Assembly (NCBI GenBank): GCA_051530055.1
Contig: CM121343.1
Span: forward strand, 7,006,001-7,070,000
Direction: 5' to 3'
Origin: Neoechinorhynchus agilis
Taxonomy: Eukaryota; Acanthocephala
Length of the DNA: 64,000 nt
The translations under genes and the position numbers were made by a program. Position 1 is the first letter of the stretch; each line of letters opens with the position of its first letter. The notes under the pieces were generated by a model. That model did not search any database. It was not told the DNA's origin and saw only the letters and a program-made list of their open reading frames with translations. Shown in pieces: positions 12,151 through 22,828 of this stretch.

Positions 12151-13107
12151 ATGAATACGATTTTCCGTAGAACGTTACCGACGGTGCCATTGTCTCGGTT
12201 GTTGTCCTTTTCGTCGGAAGCCACCAGGCATAACTTGCTCATTGGGCCTGAGACGAGGGTGATATGTCAAGGCTTCACCGGGAAGCAAGGAACCTTCCAT
12301 TCGGAGCAGGCGATCAAATATGGCACTAAAATGGTTGGAGGCGTCTCACCCAAAAAAGCTGGTACAAAGCATCTCGATCTTCCCGTTTTTAAGACGGTTC
12401 ACGATGCCGTCAATGCGACGGGTGCCACTGCATCGGTCATCTACGTCCCGGCGCCGGCAGCCGCTGACAGTATCCTGGAGGCGATCGATGCAAGGGTGCC
12501 ACTCATTGTCTGTATAACCGAAGGAATCCCTCAACATGATATGGTACGCGTTGTTCATACGTTGAATGGTCAAGTGTTTTCGAGATTGGTGGGTCCGAAC
12601 TGTCCTGGTGTCATTAGTCCAAGTTCCCTCTGCAAAATGGGTATAATGCCCGCTCATATCCATAAACCCGGTTGTGTGGGGATTGTTTCTCGATCCGGAA
12701 CCTTGACCTATGAAGCCGTCCATCAAACATCGTTGGAGGGCCTCGGACAATCTCTTTGTGTTGGAATCGGAGGAGATCCATTTAATGGTACTAATTTTAT
12801 TGATGCTCTGAGTGTGTTCCTTAATGATGACAAAACTCACGCTATAATAATGATCGGCGAAATCGGTGGAAACGCCGAAGAACAAGCTGCGGAATTTTTG
12901 AAACAACATTCAATCAAAAAACCCGTCGTTGGTTTCGTCGCTGGGCGTACAGCGCCCCCTGGACGTAGAATGGGCCACGCTGGAGCTATCATTTCAGGCA
13001 AACAAGGAACTGCTGAAGCTAAAATCGAGGCGCTTAGAAGTGCCGGTGTTACAGTTGCTAGCTCTCCCGCAGTCATGGGTAAAACACTCGCTCAAATAAT
13101 GAAATGA
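12151..13107 (+). CDS. SUCLG1: Succinyl-CoA ligase (ADP/GDP-forming) subunit alpha, mitochondrial
   Basis: Single-exon 318-residue protein covering essentially the whole family length. Its role in the TCA cycle is to interconvert succinyl-CoA and succinate with substrate-level formation of ATP or GTP; the alpha subunit binds CoA and carries the phosphohistidine. Visible features: a basic, Ser-rich N-terminus consistent with a mitochondrial presequence (about 1-25); the Rossmann CoA-binding part beginning [11 protein letters not shown]; the VGPNCPG motif; and the catalytic loop [11 protein letters not shown], placing the active-site His at about residue 276. Start chosen at 12151 because it adds the presequence. 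The intron-less structure differs from the other, intron-rich genes here. It is complete and undamaged, so a recent processed pseudogene is unlikely but not formally excluded. Confidence 0.95.
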   Translation: MNTIFRRTLPTVPLSRLLSFSSEATRHNLLIGPETRVICQGFTGKQGTFHSEQAIKYGTKMVGGVSPKKAGTKHLDLPVFKTVHDAVNATGATASVIYVPAPAAADSILEAIDARVPLIVCITEGIPQHDMVRVVHTLNGQVFSRLVGPNCPGVISPSSLCKMGIMPAHIHKPGCVGIVSRSGTLTYEAVHQTSLEGLGQSLCVGIGGDPFNGTNFIDALSVFLNDDKTHAIIMIGEIGGNAEEQAAEFLKQHSIKKPVVGFVAGRTAPPGRRMGHAGAIISGKQGTAEAKIEALRSAGVTVASSPAVMGKTLAQIMK

Positions 13108-13236
13108 TTTTTTATCCATCCTATTAAAAAATGACCGTTTCATTCGTGCACATTTGCAACCATGAGTGTAAAGTGATCGATCGGTAAATTATTATCTATT
13201 AAAGACGTTCTGAGAACCTCGTCTGGTTCATCATCA

Positions 13237-13440
13237 GTGAGGTCCAAAGCGTCTGATGGATCCGTCCTCCCCTTCGATTTCCGACTCCGTCATCCATTCC
13301 AAATTCCGGATCCGTCATCCACTCCGATTTCGGATCTGTCCTTCATCTTCTTCCTTCATCCACTCCAAATTCCGACTTCGTCATCCATTCCATTTCCGGA
13401 TCCATCATCCACTCCAAAATTTTCGGATCCGTGATCCCCT
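13237..13440 (+). repeat. Degenerate short tandem repeat (TCC-rich, GGATCC words)
   Basis: Roughly 35-40 bp degenerate repeats of the type TTCCGGATCCGTCATCCACTCC sit just downstream of the succinyl-CoA ligase gene. It may be part of its 3' flank. The open frames through it are low-complexity and were not called. Confidence 0.6.
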
Positions 13441-13909
13441 CCAATTTCAGGTGGTCACGAGGACCCAGAAGTACACTGTTCCTCTTCTTTATCAAAATAA
13501 AACCTATTGTTTTTTTATATAACCATTTACCGCGGGTGTAGACTTCTAAACAATAATTCCTTTGCATTTTCCCCGGTACCTCCTCACATATCGACAGATT
13601 GATGAAATGAAAATTAAGGTAATGAAAATGCCAATTTTAAGAGGTCTAATCGGTCGAAATCGATTTGATTAAGATTGTGCTTTCAAAATTCATGATTTCC
13701 AAGCTCGATAAACCTTTTCATTATAAAGTGGAATCTGAGGAAACTGCATGAGTGTGGCTGACAAGCGTAGTGCATGTTCGAAGCAATTTTCTCGGCCTTT
13801 TAAACGTTAGAAGAAAACTAAATTGCGATATTTTGTTTTATTTTTTGTCAATTAATGATTTTATTTAACCAAAAGCAAGCATACATAATTTATAGTTTCA
13901 TCAACGCTC

Positions 13910-14240
13910 CTATTCATCGGTGTTGGCCAAAATGCTAGCCGCATTGCCCCGCTGCACCGCAATGCTTATTTTTTGCGCCAAGAACGACGTCGATCTTGGC
14001 TCTCCAGTCGCCGCGTTGATTCGTTTCCCCAAGTCCTTCAGGAGGGCCAGTGCCGACCCTACCAAGGTACGTTTCCACACCGAAGGGGACAAAATGGTAG
14101 TTTATGATTAGCTCCCTGTATTTTGAGCATTTCCGATCCTCTGCAGCCGTCGCCGCTCCTCCTGGACCTTTTTTTTCGAGTGGCCGATGTTGGAGTTTGC
14201 CAACGTGTCCACACACGTTGCATCCCACAAGAAACATTTA
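13910..14240 (-). pseudogene. Relic of a LINE-type reverse transcriptase (C-terminal end), frameshifted
   Basis: Reading the minus strand, one frame gives FVPFGVETYLGRVG and a second gives LKDLGKRINAATGEPRSTSF followed by QKISIAVQRGNAASIL. Together these match the C-terminal part of the pol proteins of non-LTR retrotransposons that I recall, in which PFGVETYG is followed by a TGEPRS...FL.Q..S.A.QRGNA block. The switch between frames near 14080 and the lack of an upstream RT core show a 5'-truncated, decayed copy. The minus-strand open stretch 14261-14515 may be a more decayed upstream piece. Family assignment is from memory and not tested. Confidence 0.6.
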
Positions 14241-14791
14241 TGTTTTTGTTTTATTTGCTTTTAAGAAAATTCTATAATGTAGCTTAGGAAAACAATAATC
14301 CGAAAAAAAATCCCTCCGCCGAAAGGAGGAAAGCGGAGAAATACAATGAGCTCAAACAAAATTACATTTTCCTTCCTTTCGGCGTGGAGACACAAGGGGC
14401 GCTGGGATCTTCGGTACGAAGCTTTTGTGCCGAACTCGGACGACGACTTGCAGCACAAACAGGGGAGCGACGCGAGAGGATTTTCCTGATCCAAAGAATA
14501 AGCCTCGCAATCCAACGAGGAAATGCGGTCAGCGTCCGGGGGACGATTTAATCTAAAATTGTCCTTTAAAAAGAAACAATAAAAAGATTATTTACTATCT
14601 TTACAAATTTAACCCTGATTCGAGACATTGTGCAGTTTTACTCAGTAATGCTTAAATGAGTTTTATTTTTCGTTAAAATGACTCAAAGATGCGGGCTCAT
14701 TCCGGCTGTGCGATGAATCTTACTTTCAAGTGCAATACGTAAAATATACGATGTACAAAGTAGTCTTTACGATTTGGTGCTGGAACAATAA

Positions 14792-15626
14792 ATGCCAGAA
14801 TCCTCACAGACCATCTCAAACTGTAAGATAATTTACGCTGAGGATATTTCAATGATTTTACTCTTAGTAGATCTTGAACGCCAACTACATCATGATCTGG
14901 AATCCAAGAGAAAAGAACGCCATACTGCCGCCGAGCAAAAGCGAAGGGACGCAATTAAGGTTGTATCCACGAATTAGTAGAATGCTTCTAACGTTCACAG
15001 AAGAGAGGATTTGAACTATTGGCATCGGCTGTGCCTACGTGTCAGCCGGATGATCCCATTATATGCAATCGAATAACTAAGGCTAATATTCTTCATAAGT
15101 GTTAGTGTTATCTGTCCAATTGCATTTTACAAAGCTTTTGTATAGCCATTGCTTACCTTGGGTCACTGCGTGAGGAAAAGAATAAGCTTACAACGGAATT
15201 GTTACTTCTGAAAAAAGATATTGCTTGTTGCGAAGGACTTGAGAAGTATATCGTAATTTGAGATTGACGATAGCCTTTTACATGGACTGATTTTCTTCTT
15301 GAAGGATATACAGAGAACTCATGAACGGCAATACAAGCTCAAAATCTAGATCAAACTGTTCAAAGAGAACCGAGGAAACAAAGTTTATTATTTTTCGATC
15401 AATTTGCGACGAATTGTTCAGAAGTTTTGAACAAGAAGCAAGTTGCAACCACACCTTGAACTTGCATGAACTCATAAATCACATAATAACTTGGATTGAA
15501 AATTACTGCAATCCAGAAGTGAGCCGTATTGACTATAAGAAACCTTATAAACCTATAATTTCTTCAGGCAATCAAAAATTCAGTGAATTCAATCCTCTAC
15601 ACAGTTTTACCGATTCCCGGCTCTGA
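14792..15626 (+). CDS. MLX: Mlx/Bigmax-type bHLH leucine-zipper transcription factor
   Basis: Five exons, 14792-14822, 14871-14959, 15006-~15101, 15146-15245 and 15314-15626, with consistent phases give about 209 residues. The basic region HTAAEQKRRDAIK (about 28-40) has the His-Glu-Arg arrangement used for class B E-box binding. Helix 1 follows as RGFELLASAVPTCQP, the loop has DPIICNRITKA, helix 2 is NILHKSIAYLGSL, then a leucine-rich zipper. The C-terminal part KFIIFRSICDELFRSF...WIENYCNP matches the dimerisation and cytoplasmic-localisation domain of Mlx, which separates it from Max. Mlx heterodimerises with Mondo/ChREBP and Mad-family proteins to control metabolic genes. Introns are 45-68 nt. 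The start Met at 14792 is the first in frame, but a longer N-terminus is possible. Confidence 0.85.
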
Positions 15627-15944
15627 CGCTACTCACTATGATCCATACAATTATTAAGTAAAAATAGCTCTGAAAGATGGTCCTTTGTTGAAAATCGTTC
15701 AAATTAAAATGTGTTGAGACGAAATCTTTGTAATAATTTAATCGAGTTCTTATCCACGTGAGAAAATGCCGCTTTTTCCGAGTAAAAGCGGAAATATCGC
15801 CTCCCGCTAAAATTGCATTACTTTGCTGTGATTGTTTTATTTATCTTAATCGCATACACACAGGGTCTCACGACATGTCTTTGCAAGCTTTTCGGCTACA
15901 TATCATTCTGGGAACCTCTCGACTAACACACATCAGAAGCGCTC

Positions 15945-16121
15945 AGCCGCACTCGAAGGGACAGGGCCAATCCTTTCCTGGGGTCTAGGAGCGATCTCAG
16001 ACCTGACCCCGACCCTTCCAGCAGCCTCGCAACTCCCCTTGGAACCCAGCGACCAGTGGATTTGAACCAACGACATATCGAGCGCATTTTGAACGTACAA
16101 ACCACCCGGCCACTGGGCCCA
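15945..16121 (-). mobile_element. tRNA-derived SINE-like element
   Basis: On the minus strand the sequence starts GGCCCAGTGGCCGGGTGG, contains an A-box-like word (16102-16112, TGGCCGGGTGG) and about 34 bp further a perfect B box GGTTCAAATCC (16058-16068). These are the spacing and order of an RNA polymerase III internal promoter. The fold does not make a clean tRNA, and about 95 bp of unrelated GC-richer sequence follows. A tRNA-derived SINE is therefore more likely than a functional tRNA gene. Only one copy was noticed in the window. Confidence 0.6.
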
Positions 16122-16249
16122 TGTGATTTCTCATTTGCGTTCAATCCAAAATGTTGATGTAGATCTTTGAACCCTTTTTTCATGTCTAAATTCCTCTGTG
16201 TTACTCTGAGAAAAGCAACTAATTTAGAATAATGTAACAAACTGGCTCA

Positions 16250-17560
16250 AAGGTACAGAGGATCCAAGAATGATTATTCTCTTGGTGAAAATAATCAATC
16301 GGTCATACCATATTTTTAGTTTATTTGAAATATTTCGAAAGAGGAAAGCTCACCTCATCAGTCATTGCTTGTAAGTTGTTGTTATGAAAGTGCCGAGGTT
16401 ACCTCCTCCGAAATAGTTCAAATATCTTACGAGAGGTTGATTATTTTCACCAAAAGTATAATAAAATACCTCATCGACGGAGAAAATCCTTCGGGATAAT
16501 CAAAGTATAATTTTGGTGAAAATAATCAATCGGTCATAACATATTTGAAATATTTCGAAGGAGGTAAGCTCGCCTCATCAAATGAGAATAAAAACACTTT
16601 AACAATGACTGATGGGGGAGGTTACCTCCTTCGAAATATTTCAAATATATTATGAGAGGTTGATTATTTTCACAAAAAGTATAAAATACCTCATCGACGG
16701 AGAAAATCCTTCGGGATAATCAAAGTATAATTTTGGTGAAAATAATCAACCGGTCATCACATATTTGAAATATTTCGAACGAAGTAACCTCGCCTCATCA
16801 AATGAGAATAAAAACACTTTAACAATGACTGATGAGGGAGGTTACCTCTTTCGAAATATTTCAAATATATTATGACCGATTGATTATTTTGACCAAAATT
16901 ATACTTTGATTACCCCGAAGGATTTTCTCCGTCGATGAAGTATTTTATTATACTTTTGATGAAAATAATCAATCGGTCATCATATATTTGAAATATTTCG
17001 AAATAGGAAAGCTCACTTGATCAGTCATTGCTTGTAAGTTGTTGTTATGAAAGAGGCGAGGTTTCCTCCTTCGAAATATTTCAAATATATGATGACCGAT
17101 TGATTATTTTGACCAAAAGTATAATAAAATACCTCATCGACGGAGAAAATCCTTCGGGATAATCAAAGTATAATTTTGGTGAAAATAATCAATCGGTCAT
17201 AACATATTTGAAATATTTCGAAGGAGGTAACCTCGCCTCATCAAATGAGAATAAAAACACTTTAACAATGACTGATGGGGGAGGTTACCTCCTTCGAAAT
17301 ATTTCAAATATATTATGACCGATTGATTATTTTGACCAAAATTATACTTTGGTTACCCCGAAGGATTTTCTCCGTCGATGAGGTATTTTAATTGTTAAGA
17401 TATATTTCGAAAGCACAAGACCTTTTCGATGACTGATGAGACGGAGTTTCCTCTTTCGAAATATATCTTAAGAATAAAATACCTTTCAAAAGCGATTATT
17501 ATCACACGACAATTCAAAATTTACCATCCCGAAGGATTTTATGATATTTTTTTCCATAAA
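16250..17560. repeat. Cluster of fold-back (MITE-like) repeats with hammerhead-like core
   Basis: Five to six overlapping palindromic units of about 200-230 bp. The outer arms read AATCCTTCGGGATAATC, then TTTTGGTGAAAATAATC; the inner arms read ATATTTGAAATATTTCGAA. The centre contains TGACTGATGAG or its complement. Conserved strings occur in both orientations. Related fold-backs lie at about 40.6 kb, 49.9 kb and 54.2 kb. No open frame or transposase is present, so they would be non-autonomous. See Part 2 for the CUGAUGA...GAAA core. Confidence 0.85.
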
Positions 17561-17883
17561 ACCTTTAGGTGGGTGTTATCCTAAGTTAGGCTCTCGATCT
17601 TGTAATACGCAGATAAAAATTGATAGCAACAGTTCTAATCGAAGATAAAACGCTCCTCTAAGTGCTGAGAAGATATCTACCTTCTTTTACGGTACAGGAT
17701 GTGGCATTTTGAAGCACATAAACAACTTTTAAGACGTACAGAGCGATATTAGAATCTTGAAATACCTGGCTGCAGGAATTCGCTGCCATTGCCCTTTCGA
17801 ATAAAGATGTGCAAATGCTAACTAAACAACATTTTGTTCGTATTTTCGTGTAATGATAAATTTAAGGTCTTTAATTTCGTACT

Positions 17884-17969
17884 GATTAAAAGAATTCCGA
17901 TGGGAACGGAGCAACATTTTTATCCTAGGATGAAGATGTTCCCCCTTTCCCATTGGAATTCTTTTAATC
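17884..17969. repeat. 86-bp near-perfect palindrome
   Basis: The left half GATTAAAAGAATTCCGATGGGAA is the reverse complement of the right end with one mismatch, and the centre is built around CCTAGG. A transcript would form one long hairpin. A weaker relative (AAAGTTCCGATGGGGACCGAGG) occurs near 55.07 kb. Function unknown. The rest of 17560-18206 is AT-rich spacer. Confidence 0.75.
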
Positions 17970-18206
17970 GATCTATAATAAAAATGTGTTACTTGAAATT
18001 TTCAGACGTTTTTATACTTTTACTTCGAAATAAACGTCTTAAAACAAAATTCTCGAATAAATCTCCCGGATGAAAACTTATTGTAAAAACTAATCACGAA
18101 TCGTTCTTCAAACGAAATCTATAAAATCACCTTTATTCCTTCATTTATATAAATTCATGTTTTTAAGTTTAATTACACTTGTGATATTTAAGAGTTGCAG
18201 TTGGTA

Positions 18207-18708
18207 ATCAATTTTTTTGTTTTCGAAAATGGACAATTGGAAAGGTTGTTGTAATGACCAAAAAGAGAATCTTAATGATTACACCGTCCTCTTCCAAGTG
18301 TCCATTTTCGATAACAAGACTTGATTCTAAATCACGCGGATGGGAAACCAAGTAATTTTTTATAAGAGCAGTTGGTATTGGTAATCAATATCCAATTAAT
18401 AGATAAATCTCCCAAAATTCCGAACTTGACGATTGGTAATCTTCAAATTTGTTACACTTTGAAAAAAATCAAAACGATTTAGCACTTCACATTCCTTGCC
18501 GCACTGAACTTTAAAGATCGATTTCCATTTAGACGATTGATATCATCCAGCTTATTGATACTTTTTTATTATTAGTTGTATTGAAGTAAAATAATTTCTA
18601 CCCTTTTTTGGAGATAAAATTTGCAAAAATCATTATAATTTCATCGTTCGCGATGTAATTTTAAATTAATAATTTAAGCAAAAACATAATAAACCAACAT
18701 TTAAAGCA
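18207..18708. repeat. 502-bp duplicated segment, copy 1
   Basis: Identical by eye to 50145-50646 in the same orientation, with a constant offset of 31938 and no indel or substitution seen. Near its left end is an internal inverted repeat (TTTTCGAAAATGGACA... facing ...TGTCCATTTTCGATAA). Its right end runs directly into the first unit of the 134-bp satellite. It contains no convincing open frame. Confidence 0.9.
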
Positions 18709-21700
18709 CCGAACAAAAATTGAATGTGTGTCGGAAATTCCAAATAATATTGCGTTCTAATTAATTAAATCAATATTTTATTATTTTCGCTTCATCCCCA
18801 ACGCCCATTGAACCCTCGAAACCACGATTTAATCTTGAGTAACCGAACAAAAATTGAATTTGTGTCGAAAATTACAAATAATATTGTGTTCTAATTAATT
18901 AAATCAATATTTTATTGTTTTTGCTAGATCCCCAACGCCCATTGAACCCTTGAAACCACGAATTAATCTTGAGTAACCGAACAAAAATTGAATGTGCGTC
19001 ACAAAATCCAAATAATATTGTGTTCTAATTAATTAAATCAATATTTTATTGTTTTTGCTTGATGCCTAACGCCCATTGAACCCTCGAAACCCCGAATTAA
19101 TCTTGAGTAACCGAACAAAAATTGAATGTGCGTCACAAAATCCAAATAATATTGTGTTCTAATTAATTAAATCCATATTTTATTGTTTTTGCTTGATCCC
19201 TAACGCCCATTGAACCCTTGAAACCCCGAATTAATCTTGAGTAACCGAACAAAAATTGAATGTGCGTCGGAAATTCCAAATAATATTGTGTTCTAATTAA
19301 TTAAATCAATATTTTATTGTTTTTGCTTGATCCCCAACGCCCATTGAACCCTTGAAACCCCGAATTAATCTTGAGTAACCGAAGAAAAATTGAATGTGCA
19401 TCGGAAATTCCAAATAATATTGTGTTCTAATTAATTAAATCAATATTTTATTTTTTCTTGATCCCCAACGCCCATTGAACCCTTGAAACCCGAATTAATC
19501 TTGAGTAACCGAAGAAAAATTGAATGTGCATCAAATTCCAAATAATATTGTGTTCTAATTAATTAAATCAATATTTTATTGTTTTTGCTTGATCCCCAAC
19601 GCCCATTGAACCCTTGAAACCACGAATTAATCTTGAGTAACCGAACAAAAATTGAATGTGCGTCACAAAATCCAAATAATATTGTGTTCTAATTAATTAA
19701 ATCCATATTTTATTGTTTTTGCTTGATCGCCAACGCCCATTGAACCCTTGAAACCCCGAATTAATCTTGAGTAACCGAACAAAAATTGAATGTGCATCAC
19801 AAAATCCAAATAATATTGTGTTCTAATTAATTAAATCAATATTTTATTGTTTTTGCTTGATCCCCAACGCCCATTGAACCCTTGAAACCCCGAATTAATC
19901 TTGAGTAACCGAACAAAAATTGAATGTGCGTCGGAAATTCCAAATAATATTGTGTTCTAATTAATTAAATCAATATTTTATTGTTTTTGCTTGATGCCTA
20001 ACGCCCATTGAACCCTTGAAACCCCGAATTAATCTTGAGTAACCGAACAAAAATTGAATGTGCGTCGGAAATTCCAAATAATATTGTGTTCTAATTAATT
20101 AAATCAATATTTTATTGTTTTTTCTTGATCCCCAACGCCCATTGAACCCTTGAAACCCCGAATTAATCTTGAGCAACCGAAGAAAAATTGAATGTGCATC
20201 GGAAATTCCAAATAATATTGTGTTCTAATTAATTAAATGAATATTTTATTGTTTTTGCTTGATGCCCAACGCCCATTGAACCCCGGAAACTACGAATTAA
20301 TCTTGAGTAACCGAACAAAAATTGAATGTGCATCGGAAATTCCAAATAATATTGTGTTCTAATTAATTAAATCAATATTTTATTGTTTTTTCTTGATCCC
20401 CAACGCCCATTGAACCCTTGAAACCCCGAATTAATCTTGAGTAACCGAACAAAAATTGAATGTGCATCGGAAATTCCAAATAATATTGTGTTCTAATTAA
20501 TTAAATCAATATTTTATTGTTTTTGCTTGATGCCTAACGCCCATTGAACCCTTGAAACCACGAATTAATCTTGAGTAACCGAACAAAAATTGAATGTGCA
20601 TCACAAAATCCAAATAATATTGTGTTCTAATTAATTAAATCAATATTTTATTGTTTTTGCTTGATCCCCAACGCCCATTGAACCCTTGAAACCACGAATT
20701 AATCTTGAGTAACCGAACAAAAATTGAATGTGCGTCACAAAATCCAAATAATATCGTGTTCTAATTAATTAAATCAATATTTTATTGTTTTTGCTTGATG
20801 CCTAACGCCCATTGAACCCTTGAAACAACGAATTAATCTTGAGTAACCGAACAAAAATTGAATGTGCGTCGGAAATTCCAAATAATATTGTGTTCTAATT
20901 AATTAAATCAATATTTTATTGTTTTTGCTTGATGCCTAACGCCCATTGAACCCTTGAAACCACGAATTAATCTTGAGTAACCGAACAAAAATTGAATGTG
21001 CATCGGAAATTCCAAATAATATTGTGTTCTAATTAATTAAATCAATATTTTATTGTTTTTTCTTGATCCCCAACGCCCATTGAACCCTTGAAACCCCGAA
21101 TTAATCTTGAGCAACCGAAGAAAAATTGAATGTGCGTCGGAAATTCCAAATAATATTGTGTTCTAATTAATTAAATCAATATTTTATTGTTTTTGCTTGA
21201 TGCCTAACGCCCATTGAACCCTTGAAACCCCGAATTAATCTTGAGTAACCGAACAAAAATTGAATGTGCGTCGGAAATTCCAAATAATATTGTGTTCTAA
21301 TTAATTAAATCAATATTTTATTGTTTTTGCTTGATCCCCAACGCCCATTGAACCCTTGAAACCACGAATTAATCTTGAGTAACCGAACAAAAATTGAATG
21401 TGCGTCGGAAATTCCAAATAATATTGTGTTCTAATTAATTAAATCCATATTTTATTGTTTTTGCTTGATGCCAACGCCCATTGAACCCTTGAAACCCCGA
21501 ATTAATCTTGAGTAACCGAAAAAATTGAATGTGCATCGGAAATTCCAAATAATATTGTGTTCTAATTAATTAAATCAATATTTTATTGTTTTTTCTTGAT
21601 CCCCAACGCCCATTGAACCCTTGAAACCCCGAATTAATCTTGAGCAACCGAAGAAAAATTGAATGTGCATCGGAAATTCCAAATAATATTGTGTTCTAAT

Positions 21701-22302
21701 TAATTAAATGAATATTTTATTGTTTTTTCTTGATGCCTAACGCCCATTGAACCCTTGAAACCCCGAATTAATCTTGAGTAACCGAACAAAAATTGAATGT
21801 GCATCGGAAATTCCAAATAATATTGTGTTCTAATTAATTAAATCAATATTTTATTGTTTTTTCTTGATCCCCAACGCCCATTGAATCCTTGAAACCCCGA
21901 ATTAATCTTGAGCAACCGAAGAAAAATTCAATGTGCGTCGGAAATTCCAATTAATATTGTGTTCTAATTAAATCAATATTTTATTGTTTTTTCTTGATCC
22001 CAACGCCCATTGAACCCTTGAAACCCCGAATTAATCTTGAGCAACCGAAGAAAAATTGAATTTGTGTCGGAAATTCCAAATAATATTGCGTTCTAATTAA
22101 TTAAATGAATATTTTATTGTTTTTTCTTGATCCCCAACGCCCATTGAACCCCGGAAACTACGAATTAATCTCGATTAACCGAACAAAAATTGAATGTGCA
22201 TCACAAAATCCAAATAATATTGCGTTCTAATTAATTAAATGAATATTTTATTGTTTTTCTTGATGCCTAACGTGCATTGAACCCTCGAAACCCCGAGGAA
22301 CA
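18709..22302. repeat. 134-bp tandem satellite, about 27 copies
   Basis: Units marked by CAAATAATATTGTGTTCTAA recur at 18741, 18875, 19009, 19143 and onward at 134 bp. AT-rich sequence alternates with a conserved GC-richer block, CCCAACGCCCATTGAACCC. Units differ at a limited set of positions: GCGTCGG/GCATCAC, CCCC/CCAC, TTGATCCCC/TTGATGCCT. The terminal units are the most diverged. No open frame spans it. Confidence 0.95.
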
Positions 22303-22828
22303 AATGACAGTTTTTGTTCATAAAATCTTCGGCAAGAATACAATCCACACCGGATCATTCCACAAACACACGCGCGGACGCTCGATGGCGTTCACACTAA
22401 CAAAGATACAGTCGCCTCATCGGTGAGACCGGATCTCGTGGAATTCCCAACCCACTGTGCAAGTAAAATCCCGCTTTCGATAGCAGAATGGTGTCGTCCA
22501 ATATGGATGATGATGATGATGAGATGATGATGGACAAGTTGTAAGTGGATGCATATGAGTAAGTTTGCAAGTGCATTGAGCGTGTGTTTGTGTTTGTGTG
22601 GAGCTGCCTGAGTAAGACGTTTGGAGAGGATAGCGAAATGATAGAGGAGACTGGAAGGTCACAATCATAACAGGTCAGCTCTTTTGGCAACATGTACAAA
22701 GTAGTCGATAATGCCCTCCTTTACCTTTTTCGCACCCCTGACACAATCATCAGGCATTAGTCAGCGCGCCGCCACCACCCCTGCCTCCATTCTCAGTGTG
22801 CCGATCGCCTCTAGAAGGTGGTTGCGCA
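22303..22828. other. 3' flank of the CUX-type gene
   Basis: Between the satellite and the CUX stop codon. It holds a short GAT/TGATGA-rich stretch near 22510. No homeodomain-like exon was found on either strand. Confidence 0.6.

Noticed and set aside
15923-16240. 105-codon minus-strand open frame
   Set aside because: It is a translation of the tRNA-derived SINE; the pol III boxes explain the sequence better than a protein.
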